A DNA stretch of 64,000 nt from the NCBI GenBank assembly GCA_005656395.1, contig SRSI01000050.1, positions 2,728,001 to 2,792,000 on the forward strand, given 5' to 3'. Shown here one piece after another: positions 52,576-64,000 of this stretch. The DNA comes from Strongyloides papillosus. Taxonomy: Eukaryota > Nematoda > Chromadorea > Rhabditida > Strongyloididae. The notes below the pieces were generated by a model, which saw only the letters and a program-made list of their open reading frames with translations, was not told the DNA's origin and made no database searches. The position numbers were made by a program, and so were the translations under genes. How positions within the stretch are numbered: the stretch's first letter is position 1; the number at the start of each line of letters is the position of its first letter.

Positions 52576-55500
52576 TTTACTTTCTATAAATACAAATGTT
52601 GTTTAATTAAAAATAGAAAGCTATTTATATATAAATAATAATCATATCTTCTATTTTTTCCATTATCAATATAAAATAATACGAACTTATTATGTTATTA
52701 ACAATTATAGAATTATAATTTTTAATTGAAAAATTAATATTATTTCAAAAGTGTGATTAATGTAAACAATGTATTGTTATGACAAAAATATCATATTTAT
52801 GAACATTCATTAAATATGCTCCATCATAGGATTCAATAAAAGTTTTTCTATTATTTGTTAAAGTGATATAATATTATAAAAAGCATTATTATTTTTCATA
52901 ATTGGTTTCCTCTATTGAAAATAAATTTTAGTATAATGTAATATAATACAGAATAGTCATATTAAAGGAAATTAGCTATTCATTCTTTTTGTAAAAGTAT
53001 TATTTAATCTTTTATTATAAAAAACACAAATTGTTTTATTTGTATAATATTTTTAGTAATTTAATTTATGATGAATCATTAATATATAATTATTTTTATG
53101 TTGAAAATTAAGTTAAAAGATCATAGAACTTTCTACATTTAATATTAATTTCCTTTATGTTCATTAAAATTTATTAATTAAAATAGGAATAATTTTTATG
53201 ACATGATATAACATGAATTTAATGACATTTTTTATCATCTGTAAACCCTTTTAATTTCCTTATTATTAAATATTAAAAATTTATTTATTAGGATTATTGT
53301 ATTAAAAATAAATTTTCGACACTATATGGATATATTTTTGTCTAAATACTATTATCATAAATGGATTATTATTTAAAAAAATAATTAATTTTCTTATTTT
53401 GAAAATATTTTTGCATTTGTTTTCAATATAAATATTAATTTTGATTAATATTTATATTTCAACTTCGATATTTACCAACATTTTTTATATTTTTATGAAA
53501 AAAATTCTATTTTATGGCAATGGTATACAACTTTTATAAGTACTAGAATTTAAAATAACACATTGCACTAATTTTAATTGCTCTTTCACATATAAAATGT
53601 ATTTATATACGCCATCATCAATACAATTTTTAAATGTTCCGCTTTTTATATTTTCATAAGATACAAGTTTAAAATAGTCATTATACATATAGACTTTTTA
53701 ACAACTATTAATTTAAAACATTTTAAATTCAAAAAATCTGATAACAAAGAGAAATATGTAAGATGAGTAAAACATTCAAACAAAACTTCTTATATCACCT
53801 TTTTTGATGTATATTTAACTTGATTTATGAGCATTTTACGATTCCTCTTATTATTTATAACAAATAAAAGTTCTTTATCTTTTCTTATACCAATTTAAGT
53901 CTCTGATTTACATTGTATGGTAAAATGATCAATTTTTTATTGTCTTCTTTATTTTCCTAATTCTCTATAAATTTAATACCATAATCTGATTTAAAAGTTA
54001 ATGATGTTAGTATAATTCTACTTCGCAGATGGTATATACATTTTTTTATAAAAGAAATATTGTATATTTTTTAGAATAATTGTAATTGAAGGAAACAAGA
54101 CTTTTAACTACTCTTAGCTTTAGCATCATTATTTTTTTTATTTAATACCTTTAAAAACTTTTATGAATAGTGCTTTTTATCAAAAAGCTTTCTTATTATT
54201 GTTTAATTTTATTGCATTTAACTTTTATTTGAAATATACTATATAGCGAAAAAAAATTATGATTTGTCGGTATTTTTATTAACCTTTTTTTATTTCAGAA
54301 GAGTACCAACATGTTTAGGATTTTTATGTTACTAATGTGTAATTGAATTTGGCTTTATATCACTCTTCGATGTATTTTTTGTTGTCATTTTTGAAGTCAA
54401 TTTTTCATTATAATCTTGTATAAATAACATATAATTTGAAGCAATTTTTTGTAGTAATTATTTAAACATAAAATGAAACCTCATGATATAATGTTATTAT
54501 GACGACAAATTAAATTTTAATATTTTATTATTATCATGTGGCTTACAAACTTTCATTTTAAATTCTTACAACCTTCTTTTCTTAATTTATAACTATCTAA
54601 TAAAAATTAACAATTCTAATTATTCTTTGTTCTTATTTCATTTAATTTCCCATGAAAATTGTCTATCTCCTTTCTTCAGTACCCTTTATTTTACAATTTA
54701 TTCAATAGCTTTTTACACAAGATACTTTTGATTATTTGTAAAATAATATTTAATTTATATTTTTACAATGTTCCTATTCGCATTAAAATTATGATTAATG
54801 TGAAAAATATAATTAATCTTGATTAAAAATTGGTATTTGAAATAATAAATAGATTGAATTATATATTATATGAATGGAATATTCATCTGCACCTACTAAA
54901 GAAATAAAAAGGTTTTAATGAATTATTGCTTCTATTTTATCATTATATAAAAACAGCTAAATTCTCCTGAAATTTTGTAGTTATCTTTTAAAATATACAT
55001 ACTCTTGAAAGTATTTTTTCATATTAGAAAAAAAAATTCACTACCTTTAAAGGATTAAAGTATATCAAATTTTATTTGCCTTTCACATTCCTCCTTCATT
55101 AATACTTACTCAACCACTTACAATAACATCAATATTTATATTTAAATATATATTTATTTTGTTTAAATTGATTCAAACATTCTCTATTATTAATTGTAAT
55201 CTGTTTGCACTTATCAATTTATTTATTAATTACTAACTAGATATCTACTTATTATCGTACTATTCATTAATACATAGACAAATATACATATAATAATGCC
55301 ATTCCAGGTTGATATTAGCTAAACATTTTACTTTTATGATGTATTCACTCTTCCATATTATTATGATTATGGTCATTTTAAAAAGTCCCTCTACTTTCTC
55401 ATTGATCTGTTTGACCCTTTAATTGTAATTGTATCTCAAATAATTATTCCATGCTTTATTTCATTTTTTTCTATCATTTATTCCCATGATATATCAATTA

Positions 55501-58450
55501 ATTAAAAAAAAGTATTCATAAACTAGTGCTTCTCAATAACCATATTTTAGATATTAAATTTTTAATTAACAATAAATGTAAAGTTTATTTAAAGCATCAA
55601 TTTATCTAATTTTTAATATATTTTTGTTACACTACGATAATTATTAATTTTTACATCTATATTGTTTTTATTTAATTACTATTTCCCTATATAATTGTGA
55701 ACTTTCTGTTAATTTCAATCATATATTAATAGAAATTTGTATCTAAAATATTAATAGCAAAGTTACCTTCTATATTTATCATTGCACTTTCTCAGATTTT
55801 TAATTTCTCTTTTGTTTCTCATTAATAATGTGAGAATGGTAGAAATTTTTTCAAAACAACTTATTATAAATATGTACACTTTAAGGAAATGGGTAATTAT
55901 TTAAAAATAAAACGCATCTCCTAACCAACTAATTTTTATTTCATTATTTATTCTCATGTGTATCAGTATTTTATTCTCATTTACCCTTTAAGAAATTCTA
56001 ATAATTCTATTAGGTTAACTTTGGTATTTAAAATTATTCTCTTATCCCATTTTGTAGAAATAAATTTTTAAAACATTTTTTTACAATGCTACTATTTTAT
56101 GTGGTAGAATTAAAAGGAGGGAAGATAAACAATAAATAAGTATTAAAAAAATTTATAGATATTTGTTGCGCAATTTTACTATTAAAAAAAGTATTTGAAA
56201 TACGAAATTATATGACAGCTTTATATGTGTATTTATGTTCTATTTTTTTGAACTCAAAAGAAACAAGAAATTGAAAAGATTTCTTTATCTTGCTTTTCTA
56301 TATGCTTTAATACTATATATTTACGTATGTGTTGACGTTATTAGTAAAGTTATTTGTTTGTTTATATTGAAAGTAATAAAAAGTTTATGCATAATATTTT
56401 ACATTATATGGTATCACCTCTTATATTATTCTCCTATTTAATATTTCCTCCTAAGAATGCCCTTTTTTACAACCTTTAACTTATTTCTTCATTTAACTCT
56501 TAAATATCATTTCTCCTTACTTTATGACCATATACGTTATAATAATACGTTTTATTTCTTTTTTACTAAACTTAATCACAGTTTTTCATGGATTATTTAA
56601 CACAACTTATCCTCCCATCGCATTACTTAATCCTATTTAATCATCATATTATGCAACATTCCCTGCAAATCATCATATATGTAATTATTATTTTGTCACA
56701 CCCTTACAATTTAATTTATGGAAGTTTCATAAATAAAATTTTAATTTACTATAAATAGTTAATGCATCTATTATTGCGCAATGAACCTCTGTTTTCCTCA
56801 ATTTATTGTTTACATTCATAATTAATCTACTATTACCTTCTCAAGATCACTCTTATATAGTAGAAGGAACTGTCAAAATGTATCAAACATCATCTCCTAC
56901 AGCTAATTACACAAAATATAAATAAATAAAAATACAATTATAAAGACTGTTAGCATAAGGTAACATCTAAATGGCAAACCATAATAATTACATAACGATG
57001 CCAGCTTTCCTTCTAGTATGATCATTTTTTTTCACAATTACACATATGTAAGGCCTCTTATTCCTCTATCTTATCCATTAACAAACACATAATATTACAG
57101 GGGCTACAAACTAAAGCTATTAGATATATAACCCTCAGCTAACAGGCATCGAACTGTCAATCAAAACGGAGCCATTTGTCCTTGTTAACTTGCCCTAGTT
57201 GACACAATCTTATTATTTATTATCCTTCAGTATTTAAACTTCTGTCCATGTATTATTAAATTAGCTACTTAATATATTTTATATCTAATGTAATTGCCTT
57301 AATTCAAAGTTCCTATCAACATGTAATTATCTCTTCATTAGAATTATATTAATATTTTAAATGTTATTCATTTTGTAGGACTTTATACGTTACAATATAC
57401 TTCATTAATTTTATTCGTACTTTAAAACAATATTATTTTCTACATTTCCAAGAATGACGTTACTGAAATTGGAAGAAATAGTAGTAGGGAAATATAATTA
57501 AGAAGTAGATAAAGTTCATTTAATTATACATTTTTTCTTTAGTTTTTACAATTATTTCATGCTAATAAAAACGCACGCATTAAATTTTGTCTTTTTATGG
57601 ATGGAAGGAAAAAAAATAAATTAATCACCATCGTTTTTTATTTTCTGTAATTAATATTATATTATTCCTTTACTTTGAAATATTTTTTAATTAAAGTTTG
57701 TTTTTGAGGAGAACAAAAATTATATTCTTCTGGATAATTATGATACTCAAAACTAATTATGATTATTTTATTTTAAAGATATATATCTATGATAAATAAA
57801 ATATATATTTAATTTGAGTAGAAGAGTTTTCTTTTAAATTAGATATGTCATTCATTTTTACAAAACCACTGTATGTAAGATATATTGTAGTACCAGTGTA
57901 CCATTCATTTAAAAATTTTTATTATATATTTAAAACTTCCCGCTCATTGAATTCTTTATTATTTCTATGTATTATTGTTAATATGTTGAGATACCCGTTA
58001 CTTATTTTACTACCAATTTTGCCAATAATCACCATTGAGATATTATTTCATTTAACTATATATACTTTTTTTTAGTTACAAGAACATAACTTTATTATTA
58101 CATGAGAAAATTAAAATATATATTCATCAGATATTTTTTTACTACAAAGTTTATTTTGACATATTACATTGTAAATATTAAATATTTTTTGTGTTTTTAG
58201 AATAATTTACATTACCATTAATTATTCTTATTTTTACAAGAAAATATTATTTTTATAAAACTCATACGTTATAATAATTAATGTCAACTTTAATTAAACT
58301 TCTATGTTTTAAATGTTATAAATTAATTTTTTAGGTTTTAATTCGTTTAAATTATTATTCTTTATTATTGTTTCATTATTGATATTTTTTAATGTCACTA
58401 TAATAAAAGATAGCGTAAAAGTGCATTAAATTTTCATTATATTTTTTTAA
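52576..58450. other. 5.9-kb AT-rich desert upstream of beta-catenin
   Basis: Extreme A/T DNA. Short frames at 56235-56441 and 57845-58075 contain almost only Leu, Ile, Phe, Tyr and Lys and look accidental. The exception is a higher-complexity island at about 57060-57215. Long spacing before a signalling gene fits distal control DNA, but there is no direct proof. Confidence 0.55.
57154..57163 (-). promoter_or_regulatory. Perfect PBX-MEIS/PREP type composite site
   Basis: Reads TGATTGACAG on the minus strand, the known heterodimer site of PBX with MEIS or PREP (CEH-20 with UNC-62 in C. elegans). It lies inside an unusual G+C-richer island 1.3 kb upstream of beta-catenin. Function is inferred from the motif only. 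Confidence 0.35.
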
Positions 58451-60594
58451 ATGGCAAATTATAATAGTTATTACCCTAGATTATCTTCTACAAAAACAAC
58501 TCCACAGAATTATTATTCAGAAGGTATGTTACAACAAACATCACAGATTATTGGTGGTCCACAACAGATGAATATCCAACAACAACCAACAAGTACCTTT
58601 GGTGTACCAAGTAATAATAAAGGACCAATTAATTATATTAAAAATACCTCTTATAACTATTCATCACCTTCATGTCCAGCAGTACAAAAATTAAAGAACG
58701 AGTATGTGAACTCTCCTGCTATGGATTCGGGGTATTCGTGTAACTCATCAATATCAACATCCTCCTCATCTGTTGGTAATAATTATACAGCAGCATGGAT
58801 GCAAAATTATCATTCAAGTATGGCACCGACATACTCAGGAATAGGTACACCATCAGTCATGTCAAATATGTCACATTTATCAATGGCTGATGACTGTAGT
58901 GTTTTATCAATATCCACACAAATGACAGCACCCTTTAGAATGCCCTTAGGAGCCTCGCAGCAGTATGCTTCATCAACAACAGGCTATTCTGAAAATATTG
59001 ATCCTGATTTTTACTACCAGTTTAATTCATCACTTGATCAATTATTACTTAATTTACGTAATCCCGATGATTTTGTTAAAAAGAAAGCAGCTAACTCTGC
59101 ATTTGATTGGGCGAAGAGGAAATATTTTTGTTTTACAAAAGATCCTGTGAAATTACAAATGCTAATTGAGAGTGCGTTATCCCTTATTGCTGATAGAGGT
59201 ACCAACAAAGATGTATGTTTACCAGTATTTTTATATATTTCTTTAATTATAATAATTTATTTTAGATAGTATTTTCTCTGTTAGGAGCAATAGTTCATTT
59301 AACAGAAAATAAAATTACATTACCTACAATAATGAGAATATTTGCTTTGTCTGGAGGGAAATTAATACATCTTCTCTGTGATAGGATAGATCCAGACGAG
59401 GCATATGCCAAATTCGCTGCTATAACACTTCATACACTATTCTCTCAACCAGATCCGGAAGGATCGAAAGCCAGGAGTTATGCCAGGTCAACTATTGTCA
59501 TCGATAGGATATTGAAATTAATCATGAAGAAAATGAGATATAATAAATATCTAATGATTGATTGTATAAGAATGTTATTACGATCAAATGAAGAGTTGAA
59601 GAAACATTTTGTCCGGCAAGGTGGTTTAGTTGAAATGTTGAGATGTATTAATGAAGATAACGATGAAAGAATTTTGTATACGGCCTCAAAAACTTTAGAT
59701 ACTTTGATAAATTCTAAAACTGATTTTACCGATGAGTTTATTAAATATCAGGGTATCCAGATACTAGGCAATCAACTATCTCATGGTTCATCTAGATTTT
59801 TGCATCAATGTGTTCAGTGTCTGTCAGGTGTATCTGGGACGGATTTGTTGGAAGGTCAAGATATACGTGAAGCTATTGGTAAAGTTATACAAATATTAGG
59901 TTCAAATGATCCTACAATAGCATTGCATGGATCAGGGTTTTTATGTAATATAGCAGCAAAAAGTATAGTGTACAAAGAGTATTTGGTGAATTGTGGGGCT
60001 ATTGAAAATTTTATTTGCTTAATGGAGATGTATTGTATTGCGAAACCTCCACCTAATTTTAGGAATACATACACGGAAATATTAGATAATTCACTAGCAG
60101 CATTAAATAATTTAACAGTAAAGCACAGAGACCCAAAATATTTAACAATAGCGTGTCATAAAATTATTCAAAGACCAGAAACACCGAGATTATTATTAAA
60201 TATGATTGTGATAGGAAATATTTCGATGAAGAGTAAAGCTTTAGTGATAATGCATCGGATATTTAATACAGATAGAAATTATTTGTTATATTTTGTAAAT
60301 TTAAGAGATTCATTTCAAAACAAAACAGCTCCATCCTTATTATATGAATTATTATTTCAAGTTGTAATACAGTTTTCAAATATATCAGCAGATAATGATG
60401 AGAAAGAAAAATTAAAAACACTAATGAAAAGAACAATACGTGGTCTAGAACAATTAAATCAGCAGGAAACATTTCACATGGAATTATGTCAATTAGCGCG
60501 TTGTCAGAGTGATTTTTCGTATTTAGAATATCTTAAAGATACTGATGAGCATCTACCTTTAAAAGCGCTTTTTGAAAATCTTTTATACAAGTAG
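58451..60594 (+). CDS. Beta-catenin family armadillo protein
   Basis: Exons 58451-59212 and 59266-60594 join in phase: 696 residues. The N-terminal ~180 residues are Gln/Ser/Tyr/Pro-rich with DSGYSCNSS (residues 92-100), similar to the phosphodegron region of beta-catenin (DSG then spaced Ser). An alpha-catenin-type helix region (about 187-235) precedes ARM repeats (about 235-690), e.g. FAAITLHTLFSQ, GGLVEMLRCINEDNDERILYTASKTLDTL, CVQCLSGVSG, ALHGSGFLCNIAA, DNSLAALNNLTVKHRD. The chain ends soon after the repeats (LFENLLYK), so the acidic C-terminal activation tail is missing. Nematodes have several diverged beta-catenins (HMP-2, BAR-1, WRM-1, SYS-1); length favours HMP-2, the DSG motif a signalling role. 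I cannot decide which. Confidence 0.85.
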
Positions 60595-61197
60595 TTTATT
60601 TAAGTTATGGTATTTGTCAATCTTTGTTTTTAGTCATTTATTACTTTTAACCATTGTATATATTGTTTTTATTATTTTTTTTCCAATAAACAGGTATTTC
60701 TCAAGGGATTTATAATAAAACTATAATTAAAACTTTATGTAATTACCAATTTTTTCATAATATAATAATAGTTGTGGATGTGAATATTGAAAGAGAGGAA
60801 TAAATATTTTTTTAAAAACATTCCAGACCAAACATTATGAAAAATGATTATATACTTTTAAGAGCTTTAAAAATATCACACAAACAATAATATTTATGAA
60901 ATTTTTGGTACTATTTTGTTTTACACCACCCCCATAATATAATGATTTACAACGATTTTTGGTGTTTTTATCTCATCGTTAATATATGAAATTGTTCCCT
61001 AAAGCTGTCATTTAAATTTGAAGTGACATTTTCAGAATAACTTGTTTAATGTCATAAATAAGCATTGATTTGTTATGTAATTTTCCAAAGAAAGAGCAAT
61101 TATATAAGTAGTATTTATTTAAAAAATTTATGAAGATAATTGTTAGTTGATTAAAGGTTTTGTAATTAATTATGTATAACATATTATGAATAATATT
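60595..61197. other. Convergent intergenic, beta-catenin/GTPase remnant
   Basis: About 600 nt of AT-rich 3' flanks; no feature recognised. Confidence 0.5.
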
Positions 61198-62851
61198 TTA
61201 AATGTTTTTAATTTTATCAAGATGCTTTTCATCTTCAATAAAATATTCAATTTCAGGAAGCTGTCTCCAATCACTGTTAAACATTGTAATAACACATTTT
61301 TTTTCTGGTGGCAATTCAGTATATGTAAAAGATTCCTTAATAAACTCATTGTCAAATGGTAAATTATTTATATTAGCTAATTTTTGTGCTTCATTAATAT
61401 AAGTTTGATACTCACTTTCATCCTTATTTATAAATCTTTTATCTTTCCTCGACATTATAAAAAGCATTAAAAGTTGACTCACTGAATTTTTAAAATCTTT
61501 CAAAATGTCTTCAACACGATAATTTATTGTAGTTGCTTTGAAAAAGTCCAGCCATTGATATATCTTTTTTGTTTCGGAATCGACAAAAAGTTTAACTTCT
61601 TCAATACGACTTTTTTCAGCAAAACTTGAACAATGTATTCTTACTGAAGTGTCTGTATTAACCTTATCCATGGTATACCAACGTAATATTTCTTTTTTTA
61701 GCTCAAGCTCTTTTTGAGATTTTGCTTTATCGGAATGATTTAATATGAATAAAGTTTTTTTACCAAATGAGTTGACACTTTCAATAAGATTATTTAATGT
61801 TGGTGAAAATTTTTTATTATCCAGAATAACAGTAATAACGTCCATTCTACTAAATAAAATCTCATTCATTTCATTAATTGAAATGATTCCTTCGTTTTCA
61901 GAGGGTATGTTACTTTGTTTAATAAAAGAATCATTACTAGTGACATTTTCACTTTCAGTTACCGTGATATTTCTTTTGACTATTTTATTGGTCTTAGATT
62001 CAAAAGTGGAACAATCAATAATATTGTATTGATCAAGAAATTCATTTTTTTCTTTGTAACAAATTGTTGTATTATACTTAGTAAATGTTCTACCCAATCT
62101 GGAGCCCCATTTTGTAAGTTCAAAATACTTTTTTTCAAAAGGGCATTGCCATTTATTTTCTTTTAAGGAATAATGAATAAAATTTATTGACTTTTGAGGA
62201 AACATTTTAATATCACTATTTTTAGCTCCTGCTTTTAGTAGTTTATTGGCAAAAGTTGACTTTCCTGTTCCTTTTCTCCGACAATCATAAGTGTGGTTTT
62301 TTTAAGAGTTTCAATTCCTCTCCAATACGAAATTTTTGTATAAATGAGTGGATTAATATTTTTTTCAAAAAACATTGTCATGTCCAAAAGAATTTCAAAA
62401 TATACTAGCATTTTAAGGTATAATGGATGATTTTTGGGGATGAAATCTTCAAATACTGGACAGAAAATGCCATATATTTCTGGAAATTTGTCTTTAAAAT
62501 AGTTATGATAAATATGTCTAAATATGCATATTTATCATAATGTATCCCAACTGATTTGTTAAAAATTGGCTCAATGTCTTGTATTTCTGTTATCATTTCT
62601 TTCGACTTATCATTGTTATTACTTTCACTATTCTAAAATTCTATATTTAAATTTTCATAATTAGTTACCAAGCTTACCTTGTTGTTGTTTCTACTTGTAT
62701 TCATTATTGTTGATATTTTAACTTGTCGTTTTCTCTTTGGTGAATACGCTGTTGCAGAATATTCACTTTTATGTTCTGAAGTAAGATCATTCCCTCCATT
62801 GAAGACCTTTTGTTTTGGTAGAGATGTGTTCCTTTTCTTTTGTATACACAT
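61198..62851 (-). pseudogene. Diverged EHD/sarcalumenin-like dynamin-family GTPase with two frameshifts
   Basis: Exon 1 (62851-62678) has a start codon and joins in phase, across a 45-nt GTAAG...TTTTAG intron, to a region starting at 62632. Homologous-looking sequence then continues only by shifting frame twice: near 62518-62535 and at about 62267-62275. The second is inside the P-loop, where TLMIVGEK and KGTGKSTFANKLL lie in different frames one base apart. The long last block (62205-61198) resembles EHD/sarcalumenin GTPases (MDVITVILDNKK, KKTLFILNHSDKAK, RIHCSSF, then a helical region). Further signatures are degenerate: DCST where DTPG is expected and NHSD where NKAD is expected. A dying gene or two base-call errors are both possible. 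Confidence 0.7.
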
Positions 62852-63679
62852 GTTACTAAATAGTTATTATCAAAATTTATTTTATAGTCTTTCTTTATGA
62901 TTAAATTTTAATATTACAAACAATGAGATATCAAATTTATTAATAAATTTTTTTAAATATCCTAAAAATTGACATACAATTATCATTCTCATTTCGTTTT
63001 CAAAATAATATCATATTAATGTTTAAAAAAAGTTTAATTTCTTTTTTTGTTATGGACATTATCAATACAAAGAACCTGATTTAAACTTTTTTTGGAAATA
63101 TTTAAAATGATATTTATTCTAATTATTTACAATTATAATTTAGAAAAAATATAATGGATTTTGTGAATGTATTTAAAAAGTATGCGGAATTTTTAATTAA
63201 CAAAAACAAAAGGACTTACGCCACTTACAGTTCCTAGGAGGTTTCTATCCAAATACTAAAACAGCTCACAGCTAATTCACTTTAGAGATCGGGCAATTAG
63301 AAAAATAAACCGATTAGAGAATATAGTTATAAAACATAAAAACACAATGTTATTATTTGAAATGACATTTTTATATAGGATAGAAATGAAAAATCATAAA
63401 AAACAGTAAATATTTATTTATACAATTATTAACAATCTAAAAAAAATTCCCCATATCTTAAACAATTTAATGCAAATTATTAATTTTTCGTAAAAACTAA
63501 TTGTTATTATCTAATGAAAAACAAATTTGAGTAAATATTCTTTAATCTTGAATTGGCAATATTACACCAGTGGTGGGGCATTTATTTCAATATAATATTT
63601 ACATAAATTTCAACTTTGTTTATTACGTTCTCAATACTATTTTTTAATAATTTAAGTAAAAAAAAAGAGATTTTGTAGT
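62852..63679. other. Intergenic, mostly AT-rich
   Basis: About 830 nt. One block at 63205-63300 has higher complexity and resembles the flank of the terminal exon to its right; see findings. No gene assigned. Confidence 0.45.
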
Positions 63680-63773
63680 TTAAATGATAGTGTCACTTGT
63701 TGTGGAGAAGTAGGACTTCCTCAGACGTCGGTTGAATTTTCGTGTTACTCCGGAGCTACCTGTTTTTTGCTTC
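63680..63773 (-). CDS. Probable terminal coding exon of a gene extending beyond the window
   Basis: On the minus strand a consensus acceptor (TATTTATATCCTAG, ending at 63774) precedes an open stretch of 94 nt that ends in TAA: KQKTGSSGVTRKFNRRLRK followed by SYFSTTSDTII. The sequence is much richer in G+C than its surroundings (about 45%) and is closed upstream by an in-frame TGA, so it must be entered by splicing. It would enter with one base of a split codon. The ending DTII has the form of a class I PDZ ligand (T at -2, Ile at 0). The body of the gene would lie right of base 64000 or in exons I could not see between. The family is unknown. Confidence 0.45.
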
Positions 63774-64000
63774 CTAGGATATAAATATCAATAACAATAT
63801 AACACTTCACAGCTCTGAACATTAATAAACAATCAGATAAACATTAGTTGTCTTCAACAACATAATTAATCATTAATTAGACGATCAAAAACTTTTTATA
63901 AAAAACCAGTCAAAAGTACAAACAAATTATAAAATGATTAAAAAAATAAAGATAAAATGATTAAGCATGTGAAATATGGCTACCAATGTTTTTAGTTCCT

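Noticed and set aside
56235..58075. Short hydrophobic frames at 56235-56441 and 57845-58075
   Set aside because: Same low-complexity bias, no conserved motif.

Overview
The window looks like a chromosome segment from a small, very AT-rich nematode genome, most like Strongyloides or a close clade IV relative. This is inferred from several things. Introns are mostly about 45-60 nt with GTAAG-type donors and TTTTAG/TTTCAG acceptors, and acceptor-like sequences (possible spliced-leader sites) sit just upstream of several ATGs. Intergenic DNA is extremely A+T rich, very long single-exon genes occur, and there are nematode-specific genes (a cuticle collagen and a nematode-type anion channel). I saw no transposon, rRNA, recognisable tRNA, spliced-leader RNA gene or prokaryotic feature.

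Layout, left to right. 1-855: 3' end of the spliceosomal RED/SMU-2 gene. 1051-1650: two tiny single-pass membrane protein genes 25 nt apart. 1836-7509 (minus): ACMSD (kynurenine pathway), whose 3.7 kb third intron holds a complete plus-strand Cys-loop anion-channel gene (4763-7006). 7790-8068: small secreted or membrane protein. 8708-9511 (minus): PNPO. 10185-10690 (minus): UBC13. 11928-12980: WIP. 13764-15608 (minus): RPA1. 16331-16852: MED11. 17058-26659 (minus): a giant VPS13D-type lipid-transfer protein. 27477-28461: trypsin-like protease. 29635-30200: possible decayed coding remnant. 30390-33602: SPT16. 33884-34774: cuticle collagen. 35376-36511: unknown helical protein. 36512-40360: AT-rich desert. 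40361-41915: FLVCR-family transporter. 42121-43081 (minus): ER FKBP with EF-hands. 43844-47023 (minus): MOG-1/PRP16 helicase. 47189-48498 (minus): TRM6. 49373-50589: primase small subunit. 50709-51026 (minus): small secreted acidic peptide. 51598-52575: four-hydrophobic-segment membrane protein. 52576-58450: second desert with one sequence-complex island. 58451-60594: beta-catenin. 61198-62851 (minus): broken EHD-like GTPase. 63680-63773 (minus): probable last exon of a gene that begins beyond the window.

Most genes are ordinary conserved eukaryotic ones and their co-location carries little functional logic. Themes that recur are splicing (SMU-2, MOG-1), DNA replication and chromatin (RPA1, primase, SPT16, UBC13) and tRNA modification (TRM6). 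TRM6 and MOG-1 lie head to tail 165 nt apart with a strong acceptor just before the MOG-1 ATG, so they may be an operon. Exon coordinates below were joined by hand, using reading-frame phase and family homology. I see no novel multi-gene system. The items most worth a second look are the nested channel gene with the GC-AG host intron, the truncated VPS13D, the frameshifted GTPase, the degraded coding traces upstream of SPT16, the orphan terminal exon at the right edge and the PBX-MEIS-like site in the desert upstream of beta-catenin.
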